From Pseudomonas sp. B20(2017) (GTDB taxonomy: Bacteria; Pseudomonadota; Gammaproteobacteria; Pseudomonadales; Pseudomonadaceae): DNA of 64,000 nt. The notes beneath the pieces are model-generated. The model did not search any database. It was not told where the DNA came from and saw nothing but the letters and a program-made list of their open reading frames with translations. The stretch spans positions 1 through 64,000 of the forward strand of contig NZ_NEJP01000014.1 of assembly GCF_002113125.1 (NCBI RefSeq), in the 5' to 3' direction. Both the position numbers and the translations under genes were made by a program. Shown here piece after piece: positions 1-9,005 of this stretch; position 1 is the first letter of the stretch; each line of letters opens with the position of its first letter.

Positions 1-55
1 ATCGCCGATGGTAGTGTGGGGTTTCCCCATGTGAGAGTAGGTCATCGTCAAGATT
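1..55 (+). rRNA. rrf: 5S ribosomal RNA, 3' end (partial)
   Basis: The first ~55 bases match the conserved 3' half of gammaproteobacterial 5S rRNA, including the GGTAGTGTGGGG helix and the GAGAGTAGGTCATCGTCAAG 3' end that I recognise as the Pseudomonas form. The 5' part lies outside the window, so an rRNA operon ends here, reading into the window. The exact 3' end is estimated to within a few bases. Confidence 0.93.
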
Positions 56-63
56 AAATTCCG

Positions 64-97
64 AAACCCCAATTGCGAAAGCAGTTGGGGTTTTGTT
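64..97 (+). terminator. Rho-independent terminator of the rRNA operon
   Basis: A strong hairpin (AAACCCCAA...TTGGGGTTT arms around a GAAA loop) is followed by a T-rich tail (TTTTGTTTTG). It sits just after the 5S rRNA end and before the first protein gene, as expected for the rRNA operon terminator. Confidence 0.9.
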
Positions 98-177
98 TTG
101 CCCGCAGGAAAGTTTTTGCTCGCGTCAGCGAGCGCGTTGATGGCTACCATGAGCTTTCGTTCAACAGGAGACTCGCA

Positions 178-648
178 ATGGAGCTCAAGTTCAGCCACGT
201 AGATGTACTGGTCAACAATCTCGAAGATGCCTGCGCTTACTACGCGCAGATTCTCCAAGCCAGGATTTCCCGGACACACGTCTGGGAGCGGGGAGGCTTG
301 CATGTGCGGTACGCGGTTGCGTTAATCGGTCAGGAGCGTTTCATGCTGGTTCAACCGCTGGCCGGAAATCTGCGTGAGCTTTTGGACAGCGCAGGTGAAG
401 GCATGATTTATCGGCACTGTTATTCGACACCGGATATCGAAAAGGCCTATGACGAACTGCTGGCCAAGGGCGTACAGCCGGAAGACGAGAACGGCAAACC
501 GCTGACTCGCGAACACCTGCAATCGCCGTCCGGGACGCGCATCATCTGGCTGCCCAAGCGTTTCGGACACTTCTCGATCGAGATTCTCGAGGAGCGTTCA
601 CTGGAGGCGTTCATCGCCGACAGTTTTTCTGCTTGTGATTCGTACTGA
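178..648 (+). CDS. VOC-family (glyoxalase/dioxygenase fold) protein
   Basis: 156-residue protein beginning MELKFSHVDVLVNNLEDACAYY, a typical first beta-alpha unit of the vicinal-oxygen-chelate fold (HVDVLV at the first strand, a second unit around residues 75-140 ending with GHFSIEIL). His7 near the N-terminus and the Glu in the FSIEIL strand could be metal ligands. The ATG at 178 follows a clear AACAGGAG ribosome binding site; an open frame extends upstream to 73 but has no such site and crosses toward the rRNA terminator. The gene lies 49 bp ahead of a methyltransferase and may be cotranscribed with it. Substrate unknown; the family spans glyoxalases, dioxygenases, epimerases and antibiotic-resistance proteins. 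Confidence 0.8.
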   Translation: MELKFSHVDVLVNNLEDACAYYAQILQARISRTHVWERGGLHVRYAVALIGQERFMLVQPLAGNLRELLDSAGEGMIYRHCYSTPDIEKAYDELLAKGVQPEDENGKPLTREHLQSPSGTRIIWLPKRFGHFSIEILEERSLEAFIADSFSACDSY

Positions 649-652
649 CTAC

Positions 653-690
653 CCCTTATAAAAACGACTTTCACTTGCGAAAGATAAGGG
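653..690 (+). promoter_or_regulatory. Hairpin overlapping the ribosome binding site of the next gene
   Basis: Composite inverted repeat: outer arms CCCTTAT (653-659) and ATAAGGG (684-690), inner arms CTTTC (668-672) and GAAAG (679-683). The right outer arm contains the AAGGG likely to be the ribosome binding site for the ATG at 698. There is no T tail, so a terminator is less likely than a translation-control structure. This is inference from pairing alone. Confidence 0.35.
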
Positions 691-697
691 TGCACGA

Positions 698-2248
698 ATG
701 AGCAATGCCTGGAACGAGGGGTATTTCACGGATGAAGGCTACACCTACGGGTATAGCAAGGAAATCAATCCGGTTTTCCAGCGTTATTGTTTGCTGCTGC
801 GTGGTTTTTCCACGCTCGAAAGCACCGACGGCTATCACTGCGAACTGGGTTTTGGTCAGGGCGTCTCGATCAATATCCACGCGGCGGGTAATCCGGGATC
901 TTATGTCGGCACCGACTTTCACCCTGGACAGGCGTCCCATGCCATTGGGCTGGCAAGTGACTGGGGCAGCGATGCGCGACTGTATGACGACAGTTTCGAG
1001 CAGTTGCTGGCCCGCACTGACTTGCCACAGTTCGACAGCATCAGCCTGCACGGCATCTGGACCTGGGTCAGCCGCGATAACCACAAGCTGATCGTCGAAT
1101 TCGTCCGCCGTCACCTGAAACCCGGTGGCTTGCTGTATATCAGCTACAACTGCTTCCCGGGCTGGTCGCCGATGGCCCCGCTGCGCCAATTGTTCAGCTT
1201 GCACGACCGGTTCGCCACCCAGGCTTCTGCGCGGCCGGATCAGCGCATCGATGAGGCACTCCAGTTTTCCGCAGCACTGCTGGCGGCCAATCCCAAATAT
1301 GCCCACTCGGCGCCGGGGCTGGAGGCCAAGCTGCTCAGCATCAAAGACCAGAACCGCCAATACGTTGCCCACGAATACTTCAATCGCGACTGGAATTGCA
1401 TGTACTTCACCGACGTGGTCGATGCCCTGGCGCCGGCCAAGCTCGACTATGCGACGACAGCCGTGCCGCTGGACTCGGTGGACCCGCTCAACCTGACGGC
1501 CGAAGGCATGGACTTCCTGGAGGGAATCGAGCATCCGGTCATGCGCGAGCAAGCACGCGACTATTTCGTGAACCAGAATTTCCGCCGGGATCTGTATGTC
1601 CGTGGCGCGAATAGGCTGTCCGCTGCCGAGCACCGCGAGCGCATGCTCAGTACGCGCTTCGTGCTGTTGCAAGCTGCCGACAGCGTGCCGGGGAGTGTCA
1701 CCGGTCCGGCAGGCGCGGCCACGTTGCAGGCCGAGATCTACGGCCCGGTGCTTGCGGCACTGGCTCACGAAGCCTGTGGGCCGAAGAGCCTGCGTCATTT
1801 ACTGGATCTGCTGCCGGAGTTGAGCTACGCAGATGTCGAGCAAGCCCTCAACGTATTGATCGGTATGAGCGCCGTGGCACCTTGCCAAAGCGAAGCGGCA
1901 GAGAAACTGGTGCAGGCACGCTGCAATACGCTCAACCTGCAACTGTGCAAGCGTTCGCTGTACGGCCCGAAAGTCCAGGTGCTGGTCAGCCCGGTTACCG
2001 GTGGCGGCGTAACGGTCAGTCGTTTCCAGCAGTTGTTCCTGATCTCCATCAAGCAGGGCAAAAAGCACCCGGGCGAATGGGCGCAACTGGCATGGGGCAT
2101 TATCGGCGGGCAGGGAGAAGGGCTGCTCAAGGACGGCAAGGTGCTGACCACCGCCGAAGAAAACCTCGCTGAACTGACCGTGCAGGCCGAGGTGTTTGCC
2201 GAGTCGTCGCTAGTGATACTCAAGGCGTTGAAAATCGTGCAGGCGTGA
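698..2248 (+). CDS. SAM-dependent methyltransferase with methyltransferase regulatory domain
   Basis: 516-residue soluble protein. Residues ~40-200 form a class I methyltransferase: the E-x-G-x-G-like motif I appears as ELGFGQG, an acidic residue follows in GTDFHPGQA, and a motif near HGIWTWV resembles the post-catalytic strand. The middle part (~220-310, with DYFVNQNFRRDLYVRG) matches the regulatory region known from the methyltransferase regulatory domain family, followed by a C-terminal winged-helix-like part. Upstream AAGGG at 7-nt spacing supports the ATG at 698. In such proteins the methyl acceptor is usually unknown; I cannot name it. The stop overlaps a possible GTG of the next gene, suggesting cotranscription. 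Confidence 0.83.
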   Translation: MSNAWNEGYFTDEGYTYGYSKEINPVFQRYCLLLRGFSTLESTDGYHCELGFGQGVSINIHAAGNPGSYVGTDFHPGQASHAIGLASDWGSDARLYDDSFEQLLARTDLPQFDSISLHGIWTWVSRDNHKLIVEFVRRHLKPGGLLYISYNCFPGWSPMAPLRQLFSLHDRFATQASARPDQRIDEALQFSAALLAANPKYAHSAPGLEAKLLSIKDQNRQYVAHEYFNRDWNCMYFTDVVDALAPAKLDYATTAVPLDSVDPLNLTAEGMDFLEGIEHPVMREQARDYFVNQNFRRDLYVRGANRLSAAEHRERMLSTRFVLLQAADSVPGSVTGPAGAATLQAEIYGPVLAALAHEACGPKSLRHLLDLLPELSYADVEQALNVLIGMSAVAPCQSEAAEKLVQARCNTLNLQLCKRSLYGPKVQVLVSPVTGGGVTVSRFQQLFLISIKQGKKHPGEWAQLAWGIIGGQGEGLLKDGKVLTTAEENLAELTVQAEVFAESSLVILKALKIVQA

Positions 2249-2325
2249 CTGAGGACGCTTCCACGTTTGATGGCGCCGCCTCGGGCAGCGCCCTCCCGGT
2301 TTCTGGTTGTATCTGGGTGGATCGA

Positions 2326-3507
2326 ATGGAATTATCTGATCTTCAGCACGAAAAGGATGCCTCCATAGAGGAGCAGGTCAACACTGATCGATTGCATCAG
2401 TTGTTCCGCCAGTCCGTTTCAGCAGTCATTGGCAGCTATCTGGCAGCGCTCATGTTATGTGGGTTGTGCTGGGATCGTTTTGAACAAAGCTGCATTTTCT
2501 GGTGGCTCGGCCTGCTGACGGGGTCCACGCTGCTGCGCATTTCGATGTTTGTAGCCTGGTTTCGTTGCAACGAAAGCGAGCGCACACCCAAGCGCTGGGA
2601 GCGAAAATACTGGACGACTCTGGTGCTCTCTGCGGGAATCTGGGGCGTGGGGGCATTGCTGATCATGCCGGCCAACGATCTGTTGGCGCAGGCGCTCGTA
2701 ATGCTGTTCACGGTCGGAATGTCGGTCAGCGCTGTGTCGTGCTACTCGGCTTATCGCTACATGACGCTGGTTTCAATGGGACTGGTGCTGCTGCCGTGTA
2801 CATTCTGGTTGCTGTTTCAACCTTCGGCCATGCAGGCAGGCATGGCGTTGGCCGTTCTGGTTTTTGCTTCGTTCGTGGTCCGTGCCACGCGCAAAATGTC
2901 CGATGCGCTGGAGGCGGCTTTTCGCCTGACCCGGGAAATGGAGCGGGCGCACAACATTTCACGGCTTGCCGCACAAACCGATGAGCTGACGGGACTGAGA
3001 AACCGGAGGGCGTTTTTCGAACGCGCGCAACAGCTGTATGACCAGTGTCGAAAGAACCAGCAGAGCCTGTGCGCCGTGATGCTGGACATGGATCATTTCA
3101 AACACATCAATGACACCTATGGCCATCAGGTCGGTGATCGCGTTCTACAGCAAATGGGCAGCATCATTTGCAGCTGTTTTCGCGACACCGATGTCCATGG
3201 CCGATTGGGCGGTGAAGAGTTCGCCATTCTGTTGCCGGATACATCGCTCGAGGTTGCGGTGGCATTGCTGGAGAACCTGCTTGTCGCCATGCCCAAAGCC
3301 ATGACCGGGCCGGTGCATCGCATCACTGCAAGTCTGGGCGTCGCCTCGATGAGCAGCGACGACGCAGACTTGCATAGTTTGATGAACAATGCCGACAAGG
3401 CTTTGTATCGCGCGAAGGCGCTTGGGCGTAATCAGATTGCGGTAGCCGAGAAGGCCTGGCCGTTATCGTCTGAAGGCGACAACAGGCCAGCTTTCACTAG
3501 CCGGTAA
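2326..3507 (+). CDS. Membrane-bound diguanylate cyclase (GGDEF protein)
   Basis: About 393 residues. The first half has about six hydrophobic segments (for example AVIGSYLAALMLCGL and GLLTGSTLLRISMFVAW), forming a membrane sensor of unknown type. The C-terminal half is a GGDEF domain with the DELTGLRNRRAF entry motif, the active-site GGEEF and an upstream RDTD I-site five residues before it, so product inhibition by c-di-GMP is expected. The key residues for c-di-GMP synthesis are intact. I prefer the ATG at 2326; a GTG at 2245 overlapping the upstream stop would add 27 residues unlike a membrane-sensor start. The gene converges with and overlaps the next minus-strand gene by 11 bp. Confidence 0.88.
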   Translation: MELSDLQHEKDASIEEQVNTDRLHQLFRQSVSAVIGSYLAALMLCGLCWDRFEQSCIFWWLGLLTGSTLLRISMFVAWFRCNESERTPKRWERKYWTTLVLSAGIWGVGALLIMPANDLLAQALVMLFTVGMSVSAVSCYSAYRYMTLVSMGLVLLPCTFWLLFQPSAMQAGMALAVLVFASFVVRATRKMSDALEAAFRLTREMERAHNISRLAAQTDELTGLRNRRAFFERAQQLYDQCRKNQQSLCAVMLDMDHFKHINDTYGHQVGDRVLQQMGSIICSCFRDTDVHGRLGGEEFAILLPDTSLEVAVALLENLLVAMPKAMTGPVHRITASLGVASMSSDDADLHSLMNNADKALYRAKALGRNQIAVAEKAWPLSSEGDNRPAFTSR

Positions 3508-4453
3508 CGCATCCTTGCGGTGTTTTGCCGGCAAAGCTGTCGACCAGACTCGCCACGACCATTTCCCCCATTCGTGTGCGTGTCTGAAGGGTTGCGCTGG
3601 CTCGGTGAGGTTGCAGCACCACTTGTTCGCTGGCAAACAGGGTTTCGGGCACGTTGGGCTCGTCGACAAATACGTCCAGCGCCGCCCCCGCAATCTCGCC
3701 GGCCGTCAATGCTGCTACCAGATCGTTTTCATTGACCAGCTTGCCCCGTGCCACATTGATCAGATAACCCTCTTTGCCCAGCGCCTGCAGTACCGATGCA
3801 TCAATGATCGCCTCCGCCTTGTCGGCAGCAGCGGCGAGAATCAGCGCATCGCTGTCGCGGGCCAATTGCGTGAGATCGGCAATGAACGTGTGGCTGACAT
3901 CGCTCATCGGTTGCAGATCGGTGTAACTGATCGGGCAACCAAACGCGGCGGCGCGGGTTGCGACCGCGCGACCGACCCGGCCCATTCCGACGATACCGAT
4001 ACGCATGCCCGACACCTGACGTGCCAGGGGCAGGGGGGCCAATGGCGTCGGACTTTGCGGCCACTGCCCCGAACGCACATAGCGGTCACTGGTGCACAGA
4101 CCCCGGCACACGGCGATCAGCAAACCGATGGCCAGGTCGGCGACATCTTCGGTCAGCGCGCCGATGGTTGCGGTCACACGGATTCCGCGATCCCTGGCAT
4201 AAGCCAGATCCACCGCATCGGTGCCCACGCCGTTGACGGCCACCACTTCCAGGTTGGGCATCTGCGCCATCAGTGCCTGGCTGATACCGGTGTGTCCACC
4301 CGTGATCACGCCGCGAATGTTGGCACCGTGCGCCTGCATATACGCTTGTTTGTCAGCCTGCTGGAAATAGCGCCGAACCGTGAACAGTTCATCGAGGCGC
4401 GCGTTGATCTCGGGAATCAGGATCGGGCTGAGCTGCAAGACTTCTGGTTTCAT
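3497..4453 (-). CDS. D-isomer-specific 2-hydroxyacid dehydrogenase
   Basis: 318 residues, the usual length of the D-2-hydroxyacid dehydrogenase family (glyoxylate/hydroxypyruvate or 2-ketoacid reductases). The Rossmann NAD(P) motif GIVGMGRVGRAVA lies near residue 150 and is followed by an acidic residue in YTDLQP. The catalytic Arg region appears as NVARGKLVNENDL, the Glu as DVFVDEPNVP and the catalytic His as LQPHRASAT. It probably reduces a 2-keto acid reversibly in the cytoplasm. It is the last gene of the minus-strand operon starting with the MFS transporter at 7436. A GAGG site precedes the ATG. Confidence 0.9.
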   Translation of the reverse strand: MKPEVLQLSPILIPEINARLDELFTVRRYFQQADKQAYMQAHGANIRGVITGGHTGISQALMAQMPNLEVVAVNGVGTDAVDLAYARDRGIRVTATIGALTEDVADLAIGLLIAVCRGLCTSDRYVRSGQWPQSPTPLAPLPLARQVSGMRIGIVGMGRVGRAVATRAAAFGCPISYTDLQPMSDVSHTFIADLTQLARDSDALILAAAADKAEAIIDASVLQALGKEGYLINVARGKLVNENDLVAALTAGEIAGAALDVFVDEPNVPETLFASEQVVLQPHRASATLQTRTRMGEMVVASLVDSFAGKTPQGCVTG

Positions 4454-4483
4454 GTAAACCTCACTTGTGCAAAAAGGAACCGC

Positions 4484-5248
4484 TCAACCACGGCCGGCAA
4501 ACGGCATGTTCGTTGCCATGACCGTCATGTTCAGGACGTTGGCCGCCAGTGGCAGCCCGGCGATATAGCGCACGGCGTCGGCGACATGCTTGACGTCGAC
4601 CATCGGTTCCACGGCGATGGTGCCGTTGGCCTGGCGCACACCTTTGGTCATGCGCACCGACATTTCGGTCAGGGCATTGCCGATATCGATCTGGCTGCAG
4701 GCGATATTGAATTCACGACCGTCCAGCGCCAGTGATTTCGTCAGCCCCAGCACCGCATGCTTGCTGGCGGTGTAGGCGCTGCTGAACGGGCGCGGAGTGT
4801 GGGCCGAGATCGAACCGTTGTTGATGATTCGCCCCCCTTGTGGTTGCTGACGGCGCATCAGTCCGAACGCGCCACGGGCACAGAGAAAGACCCCGTTGAG
4901 GTTGGTGTCGATCACGTTGCGCCATTGCTCGAACGTCAGTTCATCCAGCGGTACGGCGGGGGCATTGACCCCGGCGTTGTTGAACACGACGTCGAGGCGT
5001 CCGTAGACTTCAGCAATCGTTGAAAACAGTACATCGACGCTGGCTGGGTCGCGTACGTCAGTGGGGACTGCCAGTGCTTCGTGGCCTTCGCTGGCGGCCA
5101 GTTCGACCAGGGCCTGCAACGGTTCGGGTCGGCGTCCGGCCAGGACCAGAGTGTAACCGTCGGCCATCAGGCCAAGAGCCACGGAGCGACCGATTCCGCT
5201 GCCGGCGCCGGTGACCAGCGCAACTTTCAGAGGTTGAGTGCTCGACAT
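4484..5248 (-). CDS. Short-chain dehydrogenase/reductase (SDR)
   Basis: 254 residues starting [20 protein letters not shown]. The cofactor motif [10 protein letters not shown], the NNAG motif (VVFNNAGVN), the catalytic Ser (NNGSISA) and YTASK (Tyr-x-x-x-Lys) are all present, so an active classical SDR is expected. The ATG at 5248 has an AGGAG site; an upstream in-frame start at 5275 does not. Neighbours on the same strand are a 2-hydroxyacid dehydrogenase and a FAH-family hydrolase, which points to catabolism of an acidic substrate brought in by the ACS-type transporter. The actual substrate is not evident. Confidence 0.88.
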   Translation of the reverse strand: MSSTQPLKVALVTGAGSGIGRSVALGLMADGYTLVLAGRRPEPLQALVELAASEGHEALAVPTDVRDPASVDVLFSTIAEVYGRLDVVFNNAGVNAPAVPLDELTFEQWRNVIDTNLNGVFLCARGAFGLMRRQQPQGGRIINNGSISAHTPRPFSSAYTASKHAVLGLTKSLALDGREFNIACSQIDIGNALTEMSVRMTKGVRQANGTIAVEPMVDVKHVADAVRYIAGLPLAANVLNMTVMATNMPFAGRG

Positions 5249-5294
5249 CTTGTTGTTCTCCTGTCTTCGAATCACTTAAAAGTGTCAACCGCGT

Positions 5295-5981
5295 TCAGGG
5301 CCGTGGGCCGACGCGCATTTTGAGTTGCCCGATGCCGTCGATCCCGGCACTGATGAGGTCGCCTGGCTGCAATACGTCAACGCCTGCCGGGCTGCCGGTC
5401 ATGATCAGATCACCGGCCTTGAGCGTGACTGACCGGGAAATCCGGCTGATGACTTCACTGATGGACCAGATCTGACTGTCGAGCCTGTCACGCTGGCGTT
5501 CTTCGCCATTCACCTTCAGCCACAGTTCGCCGTCGAGGCGACCGGCCCGGGTTACCGGGACAATGGCAGTCATCGGCGCGGCGCCGTCGAACACCTTGGC
5601 ACCTTCCCACGGCAAGCCGTTGAGCTTGGCCTGCCGTTGCACGTCGCGACGTGTCAGATCGAGACCGGCGGCATAACCCCAGACATAAGCCAGTGCTTCG
5701 CTTTCCGGGATATTCGCGCCGCCTTCGCCGATGGCCACGACCAGTTCGATTTCATGAGCGAACTCCTCGGACATTGGCGGGAAGGCCACTTCACCGACAG
5801 CGTCCACCACGTTGTTCGCCGGTTTCATGAAGAACACCGGCGGCTGGCGCGGCTGGCCCTGGGTGTCTGGCCACGGGTAATTTCGGCCGACGCAAAACAC
5901 CCGGCCGACGGGAAAGCGTTGCTCACTGCCGACCACGGGCAAGGTCACGGGCAGATCCGGGGTAAAAACGTATTCGGTCAT
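5295..5981 (-). CDS. Fumarylacetoacetate hydrolase family protein, fumarylpyruvate-hydrolase-like
   Basis: About 228 residues. The N-terminal motif CVGRNYPWP, the PPVFFMKPA stretch and the metal-binding FAHEIELVV region with GLDLTRRDVQ and KLNGLPWEGAKVFD are those of small FAH-family hydrolases such as fumarylpyruvate hydrolase. It likely cleaves a 2,4-diketo acid using a divalent metal. No gentisate dioxygenase or maleylpyruvate isomerase gene lies nearby, so the gentisate pathway is not demonstrated; 2,4-diketo-3-deoxysugar acids are an alternative class of substrate. The ATG at 5981 is preceded by AGCAGG; an ATG two codons earlier is equally possible. Confidence 0.85.
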   Translation of the reverse strand: MTEYVFTPDLPVTLPVVGSEQRFPVGRVFCVGRNYPWPDTQGQPRQPPVFFMKPANNVVDAVGEVAFPPMSEEFAHEIELVVAIGEGGANIPESEALAYVWGYAAGLDLTRRDVQRQAKLNGLPWEGAKVFDGAAPMTAIVPVTRAGRLDGELWLKVNGEERQRDRLDSQIWSISEVISRISRSVTLKAGDLIMTGSPAGVDVLQPGDLISAGIDGIGQLKMRVGPRP

Positions 5982-6086
5982 GTTCATCCTGCTGCAAGTC
6001 CTGTTGGTTAGGTCAGGGTACGGCGGCATTCGCTGACGAAGTTGGACGAAAGCCGCCTCGGATTGGAGAAAACGGTGGTTCTGATC

Positions 6087-7436
6087 TCAGCGTGTTTTCA
6101 GTTCGATGCGATACAGACGACCGAGCAGCAACGAGTAGGAGAGGGTGCCGATCAACGCCACGCCGCCAATGAACCAGAAGGCCCAGGCGAACGAACCGGT
6201 CGCGTGGACAATCGCGCCAATCACGATCGGGGTGACGATGCCGCCAATGTTCGCGGCCAGGCTGGTGATCCCGCCGGTCAGTCCGATCAGTTCCTTGGGG
6301 GCGACTTCCGACACTGCCGCCCAGGACGAGGACGCAATGCCTTGAGCGAAGAAAGCAATCGTCAGCACGGCGATGCAGATCATGTTCGAGTCGGTGAAAT
6401 TCACCAGAACGATGGACATGCCCAGCATCGACCCGACCACCAGCGGCAACTTGCGGGCGAAAGACATCGAATAGCCGCGACGTATCAGCAAGTCGGAAAC
6501 GATGCCCGCAAGCAGGATGCCGACCGTCGCACCCACGAACGGCATCACGGCGAAGATCCCGGCCTTGATCGTGGTCAACTGGCGCTCTTCGATCAGGTAG
6601 GTGGGAAACCAGGTGAGAAAGAAATACAGCGCCGAAGTACTGGCGAACTTGCCGATGCAAATGGCCCAGACCTGACGATAGCTGAACAACTCCGCGATCT
6701 GCCGCCAGTTGAACCGGGTGCGCTCCTGGCTGCTTTTGACCAGTCCGCCGCCGGCCTCGATGTACTGCAATTCTTCCTTGCTGACTTTCTTGCAGTTCAA
6801 CGGATCGCGATACAGGTACAGCCACGCAATACCAAACACGATGCCCAGTGCGCCGGTGCTGTAGAAGACATGGCGCCAGTCGAAAGTCGTGGCCAGCCAC
6901 AGCAGGGCTCCGGTGAACATTGCCGTTCCCAGATACTGCCCGCAGACGTAAATGCTGCTGGCCAGTCCGCGTTCCCGCGCCGGGAACCACACCGTCACCG
7001 CCCGACTATTGGCGGGGAATGCCGGCGCTTCCATCGCACCGACGGCCAGCCGCAGGCCGAACAGTGAAGCGAATCCCGAAGCGAATCCTTGAAACACCGT
7101 GACGGTCGACCAACTGATCAGTGATACGCCGTAAGTGAAGCGAGAACCGAAACGGTCGGCGATGAACCCGGCCGGCACCAGAGCGAGTGCGTAAGTCCAG
7201 GCGAAGGCGGAAAAGATCAGGCCCATTTCGATCTTGTCCAGGCTCAGGTCCTTGGCCATGAACGGCGCTGCAATCGAGATGTTCACCCGGTCGATGTAGT
7301 TGATGATCGTAGCAATCAGCAGCAGGGACAGCATGAACCAGCGTCGCCGCGATGGCAGTCGCTGGGGGATTGCAGCTTCTCGCTCCGGGGCGATCAAGGG
7401 CGGGGCGGTCGTTTGCGAGGTGTGAGAATTCGACAT
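6087..7436 (-). CDS. MFS transporter, anion:cation symporter (ACS) type
   Basis: 449 residues with about 12 hydrophobic segments. The N-terminal NYIDRVNISIAAPFM and the loop GFIADRFGSRFTYG between helices 2 and 3 are typical of the ACS family, which imports organic anions such as sugar acids and aromatic carboxylates. It is the first gene of a four-gene minus-strand operon encoding FAH, SDR and hydroxyacid dehydrogenase proteins, and so probably imports their substrate. The divergent AraC gene starts 462 bp away. A GAGG site precedes the ATG at 7436. Confidence 0.9.
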   Translation of the reverse strand: MSNSHTSQTTAPPLIAPEREAAIPQRLPSRRRWFMLSLLLIATIINYIDRVNISIAAPFMAKDLSLDKIEMGLIFSAFAWTYALALVPAGFIADRFGSRFTYGVSLISWSTVTVFQGFASGFASLFGLRLAVGAMEAPAFPANSRAVTVWFPARERGLASSIYVCGQYLGTAMFTGALLWLATTFDWRHVFYSTGALGIVFGIAWLYLYRDPLNCKKVSKEELQYIEAGGGLVKSSQERTRFNWRQIAELFSYRQVWAICIGKFASTSALYFFLTWFPTYLIEERQLTTIKAGIFAVMPFVGATVGILLAGIVSDLLIRRGYSMSFARKLPLVVGSMLGMSIVLVNFTDSNMICIAVLTIAFFAQGIASSSWAAVSEVAPKELIGLTGGITSLAANIGGIVTPIVIGAIVHATGSFAWAFWFIGGVALIGTLSYSLLLGRLYRIELKTR

Positions 7437-7898
7437 GAGTGGACCTCATTATTGTTAGAAGTGTCGAGTGGTTTGCGGACAGCCGAAGTCATTGCCCGCA
7501 GTGTCCGGGGCAAAGCTGTTGAGACTGAAACGGGCCGGCGTCAGACGTTCAGGTACGTCTTTGCGCAGACATCATCGAGGGAAGGTCGGGTGGGGCGGGG
7601 AGAGGACGAAGCGGATTCATGACGTGCGCACCTTTGTTTTTGTGATAGAAGATGGGGCTGCATGAGAAGTACAGTGGTCGTACAACATGTTTTAATCAAT
7701 CCGCTGGTTAGATCGTTTTTTCCGCTGAGACGGCAATGAGAGAAACCTGTCCAAAAAATTCAATCTGATGGATGGGTCTATTTTTCTCGGTTTCTAAATT
7801 TATCTATCTGTTTTTTATAGAAAATATTCGAAATTTCGCTTTTTTTCTTTTTGGACAGACGTCCCCTGCGTTGAGGATACAAAAAACGTTTTAGATCC
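7437..7898. promoter_or_regulatory. Divergent control region, AT-rich
   Basis: No credible gene is seen in these 462 bases. The stretch 7740-7880 is strikingly AT-rich compared with the rest of the window and contains poly-T runs, which fits promoters for the transporter operon and the AraC gene. It holds the 11-bp inverted repeat described separately. Confidence 0.6.
7747..7858. repeat. 11-bp inverted repeat, possible operator pair
   Basis: CTGTCCAAAAA at 7747-7757 is repeated perfectly inverted as TTTTTGGACAG at 7848-7858, with 90 bp between. Both arms flank the AT-rich part of the divergent promoter region. The spacing is too large for a simple hairpin terminator, so paired regulator sites are plausible. 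Function is inferred. Confidence 0.5.
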
Positions 7899-8945
7899 AT
7901 GTCATCGTATGACTGCTTGATGACGCAGCGACGAACCCTCAAGATGAACCTCGCCGCCACCCCGGCAACGCCAGGACAACCTGCCCACGTACCTGTCGAG
8001 GTTCCTCTACACATGTCGTCTCAATGCCGTGTTCCCACCTACGTCATGCAGCAACGCAGCGAAATGATGGATTTCTACATTCGTGACAAAATGGGTCGCC
8101 GCGCCGAAACCAGTCCGCATCGACACGAGTATTTTCAGATTCAGATCAACCTCGGCGGCGATACGGTGCAGCACATCGGCAGCGCCGTACGTCCGTTCCC
8201 GCGCAATGCACTGGCCTTCATCCTGCCGCATCGCGTGCATGTGATTCCGCATCCGGCGGACAGCAATTTCATGGTGATCAATTTTTCCCAGACCTTTCTG
8301 TTGCCGCATTTGCAGTGCGATCCGATGGATCTGGAGGAGGTGTCGATTCTCCTGGCCCCCGAACTGTCGCCGTTCCGCTTTCAGGAACATCTGGACTTCA
8401 TTCTGGGAGACGAGGACTTCAGCAAGGTCTGCGACCTGATCGAGCAGATGCGCACCTTCGACGAGAACCGTCAGTTTGGAACCCGCGAGATGCTCAAGGG
8501 CTTGTTGTTACAACTGGTGGGGCGTGTTTGTCTGCTGTATGCCGAGCCCCTCAAGCGCCTTGCCGAGGAAAATGCGGCGCAGGCCAGCCGGCGTGATGCG
8601 TTGAGCAGGATGTTCGAATATCTGCGCAAGAACATTGCCGACCCCGATCTCAATCTGATCAAGGTCGCGGCGGCGACCTACCTGTCGCCGACCTATCTCA
8701 CGCACTGGTTACGCAAGGAAATTGGCAAAACTTTCACCGAACTGGTGCTCGAACGCAGAATGCATGCGGCACGCAATTACCTGCTCAATGGCACACGGCC
8801 GGTGGGTGAGGTGGCAAGGCTGTGCGGCTTTGCAGATGAGGCCTATTTTTCCCGGCGCTTTCGTCAGATCCACGGCCAGCCGCCCGGGCAGTTTCGTCGT
8901 CGGCAGCTGGATCCGGACACCCCCCAATCGCCGATAGACCCGTAA
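7899..8945 (+). CDS. AraC-family transcriptional regulator of the adjacent catabolic operon
   Basis: Up to 348 residues. The N-terminal half carries a cupin-like sensor (SPHRHEYFQIQINLGGD, then a run of beta strands), and the C-terminal ~100 residues form the two HTH motifs of AraC proteins (LNLIKVAAATYLSPTYLTHWLRKEIGKTF and VGEVARLCGFADEAYFSRRFRQIHGQPP). It is transcribed away from the MFS-FAH-SDR operon and is the obvious candidate to control it. The start is uncertain: ATG 7899 lacks a well-spaced ribosome site, and ATGs at 7920 and 7944 are alternatives. Confidence 0.85.
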   Translation: MSSYDCLMTQRRTLKMNLAATPATPGQPAHVPVEVPLHMSSQCRVPTYVMQQRSEMMDFYIRDKMGRRAETSPHRHEYFQIQINLGGDTVQHIGSAVRPFPRNALAFILPHRVHVIPHPADSNFMVINFSQTFLLPHLQCDPMDLEEVSILLAPELSPFRFQEHLDFILGDEDFSKVCDLIEQMRTFDENRQFGTREMLKGLLLQLVGRVCLLYAEPLKRLAEENAAQASRRDALSRMFEYLRKNIADPDLNLIKVAAATYLSPTYLTHWLRKEIGKTFTELVLERRMHAARNYLLNGTRPVGEVARLCGFADEAYFSRRFRQIHGQPPGQFRRRQLDPDTPQSPIDP

Positions 8946-9005
8946 GGTTTGTCTGCAAAGGAGCAACGTGCGGGTTTTCAGCGCCGTGACCGGGTGCAGA
9001 GGCCC

